From NCBI GenBank assembly GCA_963775275.1, contig CAVZII010000005.1, positions 186,001 to 250,000 of the forward strand: 64,000 nt of DNA, written 5' to 3'. Shown piece by piece: positions 26,128 through 34,241 of the stretch. Origin of the DNA: JANWHQ01 sp963775275 (GTDB taxonomy: Bacteria > Pseudomonadota > Alphaproteobacteria > Caulobacterales > Caulobacteraceae). The position numbers were made by a program, and so were the translations under genes. How positions within the stretch are numbered: the stretch's first letter is position 1; every line of letters starts with the position of its first letter. A model generated the notes under the pieces. It saw nothing but the letters and a program-made list of their open reading frames with translations, searched no databases and was not told the origin of the DNA.

Positions 26128-28734
26128 ATGACCGAGCTCCAGTTGGGGAGCGGACGACGCGCAGGCAGCGGCTTTAGGCGGAACCTCATCGTCTGCAGCG
26201 GTTCGCTACTCGCCGCCATCCTGCTGACGGGCCAAGCGGTTGCCGGGCAGACGGCGGCGGCTTCGTCCACGGCGGAGGAACCGGACCTGACCAGCCTTCC
26301 GATGGAGCAGCTGCTCGACATCGTGGTGACCGCCCAGAAGCGCGAAGAGAACCTCCAAGCAGTCCCGATCGCCATCTCCGCCTTCACGGCCGAGACCCTG
26401 AGGACCAAGGACGTGGAAGACGTCGCCGAGCTCGGCCGCTCCACGCCCAACATCAGCTTCGGCGCGGGCGCGCCGTTCTCGGGCTCGACCTCGGTGCTCT
26501 CGGCCTTCATCCGAGGCATCGGCCAGGACGACTTCGCCTTCAACCTCGATCCGGGCGTAGGCGTCTACCTGGACGGCGTCTATCTGGCTCGCGCAGTCGG
26601 CGCCAACGTCGACCTTCTGGACATTGATCGCGTCGAGATCCTCAAAGGTCCCCAGGGAACCCTGTTCGGACGCAACACCATCGGCGGTGCGGTCAGCATC
26701 GTGACGCGCGATCCGGGCTCGACCTACGGCGCGACCGCCGAGGTGACGACCGGCAGCTTCGATCGCCTGGACGTCAAGGGTTCCATCGACCTGCCCTTCA
26801 GCGCGCGGTTGAGGTCCAGCCTCGCCTTCTCGATGAAGAGCCGCGCCGGCTATCTCAAACGCATCCCCTTCCCCGCGCCGGTCGCCGGCGTGTCGGGGAT
26901 CGCCGACTGCGACGCGCTGCAGGCGCCGGGAACGCCTTGCACCTATGTGGTCGATCCGCCCGGCGCATTCGTCCAGGCGGGAAGCCAGACGTCCGGCCGC
27001 GAGGGCGGCCAGAAGCAATGGAACCTGCGCGCCAAGCTCGTGTGGGAGGCCTCGGACCGCGTGAAGGCGACGCTGACGGGGGACTTTGAGCGCATCGACC
27101 AGCCGGCCATGGCCAACACCCTGCTCGGCACGGCGACGGCGCCGACCGACGCCTTCGGATTCTTCTACAACCTGTGCATTGGCACGCCCGCGCCGGTGCT
27201 GGCCAAGCTCGGCTTCGGCCTGGTGTGCGGCCCGAGGGGCGTGGTTGGCTCGCCGATCGGCGGCGTCAATGTCGATGGCGATCCCAACAACAACCGCCTT
27301 CCCTACGACAAACGCTTCGTCACGGGCGACATCGACACCTCCTACGCGACCGGCCTCAGCTTCTCGAAGCTGACGGACTGGGGCGTCGCCGCGACCTTGG
27401 ATGTCACGCTTTCCAACGTCTTGGCGCTGAAGTCGATCACGGCGCTGCGCGGCTTGTCGTGGAGTTCCGGGACGGACCTCGACGGTTCACCGAACGCCAT
27501 GCTCGAGCTGTCGTTCCGCATGCCCCAGCACCAGATTTCCGAGGAACTGCAGCTCACCGGAACCGGACTTGGCGACAGGCTGCGCTATGTCGTGGGCGGC
27601 TACTTCTTCCGCGAGGCGGGCAGCCTGGACGACTTCGTGATCTATCCGGCGGGACTGCTCCAGATCCTTGGACCCAACGACCTCTCAACTCGGACGTGGG
27701 CTGGCTACGCCAACCTGAACTTCAGGCTGACCGAGCGGCTCAGCATCACGCTCGGCGGGCGTTTCACCTGGGAAGACAAGACCCTGGAAGGTGGTCAGAC
27801 GGACCTGAACGCGTTCGTCTATAAGATCGCCGGGTGCTACCCGCCCGACGCCCCAAGCCCTGTTCCCGGTCGGACATGTCAGCAACTCCTCGGCTTTCCC
27901 GTTCCCGGCGAGCCCCTGAGATACTTCCCGGCAGGCATCAACCGGCAGAGCTTCAAGGTGTTCACGCCGAAGCTCGGCGCGGAGCTGCGAGTCTCCGACC
28001 ATGTGACCGCCTATGGCTCCTATTCCCAGGGCTTCAAGTCGGGGGGGTGGACGACGCGGCTGTCGGACCCGATCTCCGACGCAGCTTTCACTGAGTTCGG
28101 GCCCGAGAGAGCCGAGACGTACGAGCTGGGACTGAAGTCCGAATTCGTCAACCGCCGCGTCCGGCTGAACGTCGCGGCCTTCTACAGCCGCTACAAGGGC
28201 ATCCAGCTCAATGTCCTGGAAGGCGTCTCGCCCACCCTGCGCAACGCCGGGGAAGCCGAGATCTATGGCGGCGAGGCGGAGCTCCAGGCCCTCGTCACCC
28301 GCGCGTTCAGCCTCGATGCGAGCGTGGGCTACCTCTACGACCGATACGTCAAGTTGGCGCCCAATGTCGTCGGGATCACCCTCGCCAACAAGCTCGCCAA
28401 GACGCCCTCGTTCAGGTTCGACCTCGCGCCGCAATACGTCGTCGACCTCCCCAATCGCGGCGCGCTGGTGCTGAATGCCGACTTCACCCACACCTCGTCG
28501 CTGTTCAACGACGCAGAGAACACGCCCCTTTTTCGCAGGCCCGCCACCAACATCCTGGGCGCGTCGGTGGCGTATCGCGAGCCGGGCCGGCGATGGGAAC
28601 TGTCGGCCGGAGGGACCAATATCCTGAACGACCGCTATATCGTGACCGGCCTCAACCAGGTGGCCGGAGGGGAACTGTACGCGACCTACAGCGCTCCCGC
28701 CGAGTGGTACATTCGTCTGCGTGCGAGCTTCTGA
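26128..28734 (+). CDS. TonB-dependent receptor
   Basis: An 868-residue outer-membrane receptor with signal region (NLIVCSGSLLAAILLTGQAV), the plug start LDIVVTAQKREENLQAVPIA, FIRGIGQDDFAFNLDPGVGV, and RVEILKGPQGTLFGRNTIGG, then a barrel ending in Phe (WYIRLRASF). This is the iron-complex/oligosaccharide type common in Caulobacterales and sphingomonads. Extracellular loops contain Cys pairs (CDALQAPGTPC; CYPPDAPSPVPGRTC) that may be disulfide-bonded. It stands alone, flanked by AT-rich DNA upstream and palindromes downstream; ligand unknown. Confidence 0.93.
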   Translation: MTELQLGSGRRAGSGFRRNLIVCSGSLLAAILLTGQAVAGQTAAASSTAEEPDLTSLPMEQLLDIVVTAQKREENLQAVPIAISAFTAETLRTKDVEDVAELGRSTPNISFGAGAPFSGSTSVLSAFIRGIGQDDFAFNLDPGVGVYLDGVYLARAVGANVDLLDIDRVEILKGPQGTLFGRNTIGGAVSIVTRDPGSTYGATAEVTTGSFDRLDVKGSIDLPFSARLRSSLAFSMKSRAGYLKRIPFPAPVAGVSGIADCDALQAPGTPCTYVVDPPGAFVQAGSQTSGREGGQKQWNLRAKLVWEASDRVKATLTGDFERIDQPAMANTLLGTATAPTDAFGFFYNLCIGTPAPVLAKLGFGLVCGPRGVVGSPIGGVNVDGDPNNNRLPYDKRFVTGDIDTSYATGLSFSKLTDWGVAATLDVTLSNVLALKSITALRGLSWSSGTDLDGSPNAMLELSFRMPQHQISEELQLTGTGLGDRLRYVVGGYFFREAGSLDDFVIYPAGLLQILGPNDLSTRTWAGYANLNFRLTERLSITLGGRFTWEDKTLEGGQTDLNAFVYKIAGCYPPDAPSPVPGRTCQQLLGFPVPGEPLRYFPAGINRQSFKVFTPKLGAELRVSDHVTAYGSYSQGFKSGGWTTRLSDPISDAAFTEFGPERAETYELGLKSEFVNRRVRLNVAAFYSRYKGIQLNVLEGVSPTLRNAGEAEIYGGEAELQALVTRAFSLDASVGYLYDRYVKLAPNVVGITLANKLAKTPSFRFDLAPQYVVDLPNRGALVLNADFTHTSSLFNDAENTPLFRRPATNILGASVAYREPGRRWELSAGGTNILNDRYIVTGLNQVAGGELYATYSAPAEWYIRLRASF

Positions 28735-28790
28735 CGGCCGGGTCGGGCCGCGCCGGATAGGCGGGCGGGGCCGCCTCTGAGCGTTCCTAC

Positions 28791-28823
28791 AGCCTTGTCC
28801 GGCCAATCTGACCGGACAAGGCT
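28791..28823 (+). terminator. 12-bp perfect hairpin downstream of the TonB receptor
   Basis: AGCCTTGTCCGG and CCGGACAAGGCT flank a 9-base loop. It lacks a T tail, and abuts the CTAG-ended palindrome directly, so it may be a repeat element rather than, or as well as, a terminator. Confidence 0.5.
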
Positions 28824-28901
28824 CTAGTGTGGTGGATCAGAAGTTCGCATGATGATGGCGGCGCCCTCGGCTGCGAACTTCTGATCCGTAAACCACACTA
28901 G
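28824..28901. repeat. CTAG-ended palindromic element, copy 1
   Basis: A 78-base element. Outer arms CTAGTGTGGT and ACCACACTAG are perfect 10-bp inverted repeats; inner arms (28834-28849 and 28872-28887) are a perfect 16-bp pair containing GAAGTTCGCA; loop 28850-28871. A 4-base GTAA bulge separates the right arms. It shares ends and core with the next element. Confidence 0.85.
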
Positions 28902-28915
28902 AAATCATACATTTG

Positions 28916-28991
28916 CTAGTGTCGTTTATCGATTCCGAAGTTCGCATCCGCCTTGCAAATGCGCTGGCGAACTTCGGAATCGGGACACTAG
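28916..28991. repeat. CTAG-ended palindromic element, copy 2
   Basis: A 76-base element 14 bases after copy 1. Outer arms CTAGTGTC and GACACTAG; inner arms (28931-28945 and 28967-28981) are a perfect 15-bp pair containing GAAGTTCGC. Its terminal CTAG supplies the stop codon of the adjoining hydrolase gene. The shared ends and core suggest one mobile or REP/MITE-like family. Confidence 0.85.
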
Positions 28992-29827
28992 AACGCCCGG
29001 GTCCCGGCCTTGGCGGCGGCGGGAAGCGGACCGGTCAACGCCGGCTCGCTGTCCAGGGTGCGCTGCAGGAAGCCGACGAAGCGGTCCAGGGCGCCTGCCG
29101 CCAGCTCCGGATCGTACCGCATCGGCGAGGGGAAGCCCTCGTGTCCGGGCGCATCGAAGGCGTGGGTGCCCGGCGCGATCCAGACCTGGGTCTCGGCGCC
29201 CGCCTGGCGCGGGGCGTCGAACACCCGCAGCGCGTCGGCCTGGCCGGTAATGTGGTCCTGCTCGGCCACCACCCCGAAGATCTCGGGCGCGCGCGTCCAG
29301 GGCTTGCTGCGGCTGAGCGCGCCGATCCCGCCGTAGGGATAGACCAGGAACAGGCTCCTTACGCCCAACAGCAACTCGGCGCTGGGATCGGCCAGCGAGG
29401 CCTCGCCCTGGCGCTCCAGCGGCATGGTCATCAGGTCCATGATCGACCAGGCGCCATGGCTCCAGCCCGCCAGGGCGATGCGGCCGAAGTCGACGCCAGG
29501 GTCCTGCGACAGGCCCCAGACGGCGGCGAGCACATCGCCGGCGCGCTCGCGGCCCCAGAACATGGCGCCCGAGCAGACGAAGGCCGCCCCGTAGGCGAGG
29601 CTCCAGCCGCGCGGCTCGTACAAATCCACGATGAAGGCGCGGAAGCCCGCCGCGGCCGCGGCCCGGGCATAGGTGTCGATGTGCGGACGAACGCCCGCGC
29701 AGCCATGGAACAGGATCACCGCTGGCCGCGGAGCCTCGTCCGGCGGCCCGAAAGCCTGGACATGCGGCGCCAGCATGTCCCACCGCCGTTCAAGTGTGTC
29801 GAGCGGCCAAAGCATCCGTACAACCAA
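28988..29827 (-). CDS. Dienelactone-hydrolase-like alpha/beta hydrolase (copy 1)
   Basis: A 279-residue alpha/beta hydrolase. The oxyanion region is ILFHGCAGVRPH, the nucleophile elbow GWSHGAWS (about residue 142), the acid probably in EQDH and the histidine in GTHAFDAPG. The core resembles the next gene closely (GWSHGAWSIMDLMTMPL and PYGGIGALSR in both), so the two are tandem duplicates. The C-terminal tail (about 20 residues after the last helix, ending GTRAF) is unlike the paralogue and its TAG stop lies inside the palindromic element, so the original end may have been replaced. Substrate unknown. Confidence 0.85.
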   Translation of the reverse strand: MVVRMLWPLDTLERRWDMLAPHVQAFGPPDEAPRPAVILFHGCAGVRPHIDTYARAAAAAGFRAFIVDLYEPRGWSLAYGAAFVCSGAMFWGRERAGDVLAAVWGLSQDPGVDFGRIALAGWSHGAWSIMDLMTMPLERQGEASLADPSAELLLGVRSLFLVYPYGGIGALSRSKPWTRAPEIFGVVAEQDHITGQADALRVFDAPRQAGAETQVWIAPGTHAFDAPGHEGFPSPMRYDPELAAGALDRFVGFLQRTLDSEPALTGPLPAAAKAGTRAF

Positions 29828-29950
29828 CTCCTTGGCCCGGACGGCTCCAACCAGCCGCCACGCCCCCGATGACCTGGCGGGCGTCCGCCAAATCCGGCGC
29901 GGCGTCCCTGCCGTGTTGTCGCGAAGTCTTTGCTTCCAGAAGGTTGACGG

Positions 29951-30712
29951 TCAAGCGCAAGCGGCCAGGCGGGTCAGGAAAGTCCTGAACCGGCGAAGGG
30001 ACTCGGCCGCAAGCGCGGCATCATGGCGCATCGGCGTCAGGGGCGTGTCGAGTTCGTCGAAGGCATGGGCGGCCGGAACGCTCCAGATCTCGAGGTCGGC
30101 GCCAGCGGCGCGGACGGCCTCATAGCAGCGCATGGAGTCCGGCGGGCGGGTGACGTGATCGCGCTCGGCGAGGACAGCCAGGACCTTGGGTGCGCGCCGC
30201 CAGGGACGCGTGCGGCTGAGCGCGCCGATCCCCCCGTAAGGATAGCCGAGGAACAGCCCCTTCGCGCCATCGAGGACGCGCGGGTCAGGATCGGCCAGGC
30301 CGGCGCCGCCTCGGGTCGAGAGCGGCATGGTCATCAAGTCCATGATCGACCAGGCGCCGTGGCTCCAGCCCGCCAGCGCCAGGCAGTCCGGGTCGGCCTC
30401 GAGGTCGTGGATCGCGCCCCAGGCCGCCGCCAGCACGTCCCCGGCGCGTTGGGGGCCTCGTAAGGCCGCCCCGGTGCAGACGACCGTCAGCGCGAACGTC
30501 CGGCTCCATCCGCGCGGGGCGAAGGAGTCGACGACCACCGCCCGCCAGCCGGCATCGACCGCGGCCCGGGCGTAGTCCGCCATCTGGGGACGGATGCCTC
30601 CGCAGCCGTGGAAGAGCAGCGCCGTCGGGCGCCGGCCGGACGGCCCATGCACCTCGACGTGCGGCCGAAGCGCCGCCCAGCGCTCGCGCAGGGACTCCCC
30701 CGCCAGTCTCAA
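29951..30712 (-). CDS. Dienelactone-hydrolase-like alpha/beta hydrolase (copy 2)
   Basis: A 253-residue paralogue of the preceding hydrolase: LLFHGCGGIRPQ, nucleophile elbow GWSHGAWS, acid in AERDHVT, histidine in PAAHAFDE. I place the start at TTG 30712, which overlaps the purH stop (TTGA); the open frame upstream of this reads through purH and has no family similarity. Coupling to purH is probably accidental operon membership rather than shared pathway. Confidence 0.83.
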   Translation of the reverse strand: MRLAGESLRERWAALRPHVEVHGPSGRRPTALLFHGCGGIRPQMADYARAAVDAGWRAVVVDSFAPRGWSRTFALTVVCTGAALRGPQRAGDVLAAAWGAIHDLEADPDCLALAGWSHGAWSIMDLMTMPLSTRGGAGLADPDPRVLDGAKGLFLGYPYGGIGALSRTRPWRRAPKVLAVLAERDHVTRPPDSMRCYEAVRAAGADLEIWSVPAAHAFDELDTPLTPMRHDAALAAESLRRFRTFLTRLAACA

Positions 30713-32322
30713 TGCCGGAACACCCTCACGCCGGTGAACGCCATGGCCAAGCCCCGCTCGTCGGCGGCGGCGATGACCTCGGCGTCCCTGAGCGAGCCGC
30801 CTGGCTGGATCACGGCCGTGGCGCCCGCATCCGCCGCCTGGATGAGGCCGTCGGCGAAGGGGAAGAAGGCTTCCGACGCGCACGCGGACCCCTCCGCCAG
30901 CGAGCGCGGCAGGCCCGCCATCTCGGCCGCCTCGGCGGCGCGCAGAGCGGCGATGCGAGCGGAGTCCTTGCGGTTCATCTGGCCCGCGCCGATGCCGGCG
31001 GTCTGACCATCCTTGGCGAAGACGATGGCGTTGGACTTCACGTGCTTGGCTACGGTGAAGGCGAAAAGCATGTCCCTCACCTCCTGGTCCGTGGGCGCGC
31101 GCCGCGTCACGATCTTCAGGTCGGCGGCGGTGATCCGCGCCGCATCGCGGGTTTGGACCAGGAACCCGCCGGCGACCGAACGGAACACCTCGCCCGGCGC
31201 GCGCGGGTCCGGCAGGGCGCCGGTGATCAGCAGGCGCAGGTTCTTCTTCTCGGCGAAGACGGCGATGGCGTCCTCGTCCGCCTCGGGCGCGATGACCACC
31301 TCGGTGAAGACCTCGACGATCCTCTTGGCCGCCGCGGCGTCCAGGCGATGGTTCACGGCCACGATGCCGCCGAAGGCCGACACCGGATCGCACTGCAGGG
31401 CGCGGTCATAGGCCTCGCACAGGTCGCCGCCCAGGGCCACGCCGCAGGGGTTGGCGTGCTTGATGATGGCCACGGCCGCGCGCTCGGCCGGATCGAACTC
31501 GGCGACCAGCTCGAACGCGGCGTCGGTGTCGGCCACATTGTTGTAGCTCAGCGCCTTGCCCTGGAGCTGGCGCGCGTCCGCGACGCCCGGCCGGCGTTCC
31601 AACGTCTTGTAGAAGGCGGCGGCTTGGTGCGGGTTCTCGCCGTAGCGCATGGTCTGGAGGCGAGCGCCGGTGATGGACTTGCGCGCCGGCCACGCCTCGC
31701 CGACCTCGCGGGCGAACCAGGCCGAGATCGCCCCGTCGTAGGCCGCCGTCCTGGCGAAAGCCCGCGCAGCCAGCCGCCGGCGAAGCTCCTGCGAGGTCGC
31801 GCCCTCGTCCTTCAGCGCGGCCAGGGCCTCTGCCATGTCCTCGGGCGAGGTGCAGACGGCGACATAGGCGTGGTTCTTGGCGGCTGAGCGAATCATCGCC
31901 GGCCCGCCGATGTCGATGTTCTCGACGCACTCCTCGAAGCCCGCGCCGCGGGCGACGGTCGCCTCGAACGGGTAGAGGCTGACGTAGAGCAGGTCGATGC
32001 CGCCGATGCGGTGCTCGGCCATGGCCTGCGCGTGCGCGGGCGCGTCCCTGACCCCGAGCAGCCCGCCGTGCACGACCGGGTGCAACGTCTTGACCCGCCC
32101 GTCCATCATCTCGGGAAAGCCCGTGAGCTCCGCGATGTCCTTCACGGGGAGGCCCGCGGCGGCGATGGCGGCGCGGGTGCCGCCGGTCGAGACCAGCTCG
32201 ACGCCGAGGGCGGCCAGGGCGCGGGCGGTCTCTTCGAGGCCGGTCTTGTCGGAGACGGAGATCAGGGCGCGTCTGACGGCGACACGGTCCGGAGCGGGCG
32301 GGAAGTCGGGGGCGACGGGCAT
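30709..32322 (-). CDS. purH: Bifunctional AICAR formyltransferase / IMP cyclohydrolase
   Basis: A 537-residue enzyme for the last two steps of IMP synthesis. The N-terminal IMP cyclohydrolase (MGS-like) domain shows ALISVSDKTGLEETARAL and GRVKTLHPVVHGGLL; the formyltransferase domain shows MRYGENPHQAAAFY, the catalytic Lys-His in IIKHANPCGVA and CDPVSAFGGIVAVNH. Start at ATG 32322, preceded by a strong ribosome-binding site (GAGGAGAGG); the open frame upstream is spurious. Confidence 0.97.
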   Translation of the reverse strand: MPVAPDFPPAPDRVAVRRALISVSDKTGLEETARALAALGVELVSTGGTRAAIAAAGLPVKDIAELTGFPEMMDGRVKTLHPVVHGGLLGVRDAPAHAQAMAEHRIGGIDLLYVSLYPFEATVARGAGFEECVENIDIGGPAMIRSAAKNHAYVAVCTSPEDMAEALAALKDEGATSQELRRRLAARAFARTAAYDGAISAWFAREVGEAWPARKSITGARLQTMRYGENPHQAAAFYKTLERRPGVADARQLQGKALSYNNVADTDAAFELVAEFDPAERAAVAIIKHANPCGVALGGDLCEAYDRALQCDPVSAFGGIVAVNHRLDAAAAKRIVEVFTEVVIAPEADEDAIAVFAEKKNLRLLITGALPDPRAPGEVFRSVAGGFLVQTRDAARITAADLKIVTRRAPTDQEVRDMLFAFTVAKHVKSNAIVFAKDGQTAGIGAGQMNRKDSARIAALRAAEAAEMAGLPRSLAEGSACASEAFFPFADGLIQAADAGATAVIQPGGSLRDAEVIAAADERGLAMAFTGVRVFRH

Positions 32323-32503
32323 CGGGGCCTCTCCTCTGGCTCGAGTGAGAAATGCCCAGGCGCGCGGCGGAACGTCCCCTGCTCCCCGGTGGTGCTCCAC
32401 CTTCATCGCCAGTCACGGGGGACGGGCGGGAACATCCGGATTCGAGACGCGCGAGTCAATGCCGTCGCTTGACCCGGCTTCGCGCTCAGGCGGTATTGCG
32501 ATC
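32323..32503. promoter_or_regulatory. Divergent promoter region, purH / sulfotransferase cluster
   Basis: About 180 bases between two divergent transcription units. It contains a short GGTGG/CCACC hairpin near 32384-32400. No recognised riboswitch or operator. Confidence 0.35.
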
Positions 32504-34241
32504 ATGGGACTGCGCTCGAACAACGCCACGGCCGCCAAGGATGAGGCGGCGGCCTGCATCAAGCGGGCGCATGGGCTGAGCAAGGCCAGGGACGTCGAGG
32601 GCGAAATCGCCGCCTGGAGGCGGGTTCTGGAATTGCGGGGCGAGGATCTGGGTGTCCGCACCGCGCTCGCGCGACTGTGCGCGCGCTCTGGCCGCGGGGC
32701 GGAGGCCATCCACCACCTCAAGGTCGTCGCCGAAGCGAATCCGGGGAACCTCGCCCATTGGCGGTCCATGGCGAAGATCCTGATCGAGACGGACGATCCG
32801 GGCGCCGAGGCCGAGATCTGGATTCGGGCGATGGAGCTGCGAGGCGGCGACTTCTCGAACTCACGGCCGCGTCGCAAGGCTGCTGGTGCGGGTCGGCCGC
32901 CTGGCAGAGGCGGTTCCGCACTTGCTCGCCCTGGCCGAGCCCGCCCGTCCGAAGTCCGGACCGGTCTTGAGCGGCGCCGCCGTCGACCTCGTGCAGACGT
33001 TCACGGGTATGTTGACCGGCCTGCTTCCCGACCTGCGCGCAGCAGCCCTTGGTCGGGGCGACAAGGCAGGCGCCGTGTTCGCGAAGCTGCTCAACGACCT
33101 CGAGCCCGTGGCCGCGGGCCTCGTCCGCCTCAAGAAGCGGCTGGTCGAAGGCGGGTCAGGCGAGGCGGAGCTGGATCAGGTGTTGGCTGCACTGGCCGGG
33201 CTCGCGCCGATCAGCCCGGCGATGGACCGGCGCAGGATCGATCTGCGCCGTCAGCTCTGGACCAACCTTTGCCTCACCCTGCGCGACCACGACGCGGCCC
33301 AGGCGGAAGCCCTGGTCCTGGAGCGTTGGATCGGCGCGGGCGGCGCAGAAGCCTGGGCCGCCCGCCGCCTCGGGCGGCTGCAGGAGCGGCTGGGCCAGGC
33401 GGCAGGGGCGCCGGCAGGTCCTCCGGCGACCCGGCGGCGGAAGAGCGAGGCGTCCCGCGCGAGGGGGTCCTCGGGCCCGTACATGTTCGTCTTCCCCCAT
33501 ATCCCGAAGACCGGGGGCAGCTCGCTCGCCAATGGCCTGGCGCGCATGCTCGGCGGCGCACGGCTGCAAGCCCAGACCTTCCAAGGGATCTGCACGACCA
33601 TCGGCATGCAGACCTTGGACGAGCGCGCCTCGACGCGCCTTATCAGCGGCCATTTCGGCTTCGATCAGGCCGAGGATGTCCTCGTCCCCTGGCTGGACGT
33701 CCATCCGCTCTACCTCGGCGTGGTGCGCGCTCCCGTGGCTCGCGCGAGGTCCCTCTACAACTTCATGGGGCGCGGTGCGCGCCAGGAGCTTCGTAGCTGG
33801 TCGTTGCGCGCGGAGTTCGATCCCGACGTCAACGTCGTGGTCGAGCAGTGGCTCGCTGCGCGCAGCGACTGGGGCGGCTGGCGGCACGACCAATGCCGCG
33901 CCATCTGCGGCGAGCCCGACGCCAAGGCCGCCATCCGCATGATCGAGGAGCGCTACCTGGGCGTGGTCGCGACGCGCAAGGTCAACACCCTCATCGGCGC
34001 CGTCGCCCGCGGGCTCGGCCTGCCCAGGCCGGGGCGGATGCACGAGAAGAACACCAATTCGGCCGCCCTGCCGCTCGACCCGGCCCTGGCGGCGCGCCTT
34101 CGCGCCTATCACCACCAGGATCAGATCCTGTTCGAGTGGGTCGAAGCCAACCAGGGGAGGCTGCTGGAACGCTGCGAGGCGCGACTGCGCAAGCTCGGCC
34201 CCTGGCCCGATCCGGCGGGCGCCTGGCGACCGGCGCAATGA
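32504..34241 (+). pseudogene. TPR-sulfotransferase paralogue 1, frameshifted
   Basis: First of three tandem paralogues. Reading from ATG 32504 gives TPR-like repeats (EIAAWRRVLELRGEDLGVRT and on) until about 32850-32880, where the frame is lost; the next frame continues with ARLLVRVGRLAEAVPHLLAL and the complete C-terminal sulfotransferase domain. That domain has the 5'-phosphosulfate loop FPHIPKTGGSSLANGL and SGHFGFDQAED; the 3'-phosphate motif reads VVRAPVARARSLY instead of RDP. An internal GTG at 32886 could still start a 451-residue protein with the full catalytic domain. The break could be a sequencing indel. Confidence 0.75.

Noticed and set aside
29951..31393. 480-residue frame extending the second hydrolase
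   Set aside because: The first 227 residues are a shadow of purH; the hydrolase begins at TTG 30712.
32323..32460. Purine-responsive riboswitch before purH
   Set aside because: Only a short hairpin is seen; no recognised purine, ZTP or PRPP aptamer features, and the ribosome-binding site is open.
32848..32890. Programmed ribosomal frameshift in the first sulfotransferase gene
   Set aside because: No slippery heptamer or following structure is visible, and the two sister genes have continuous frames.
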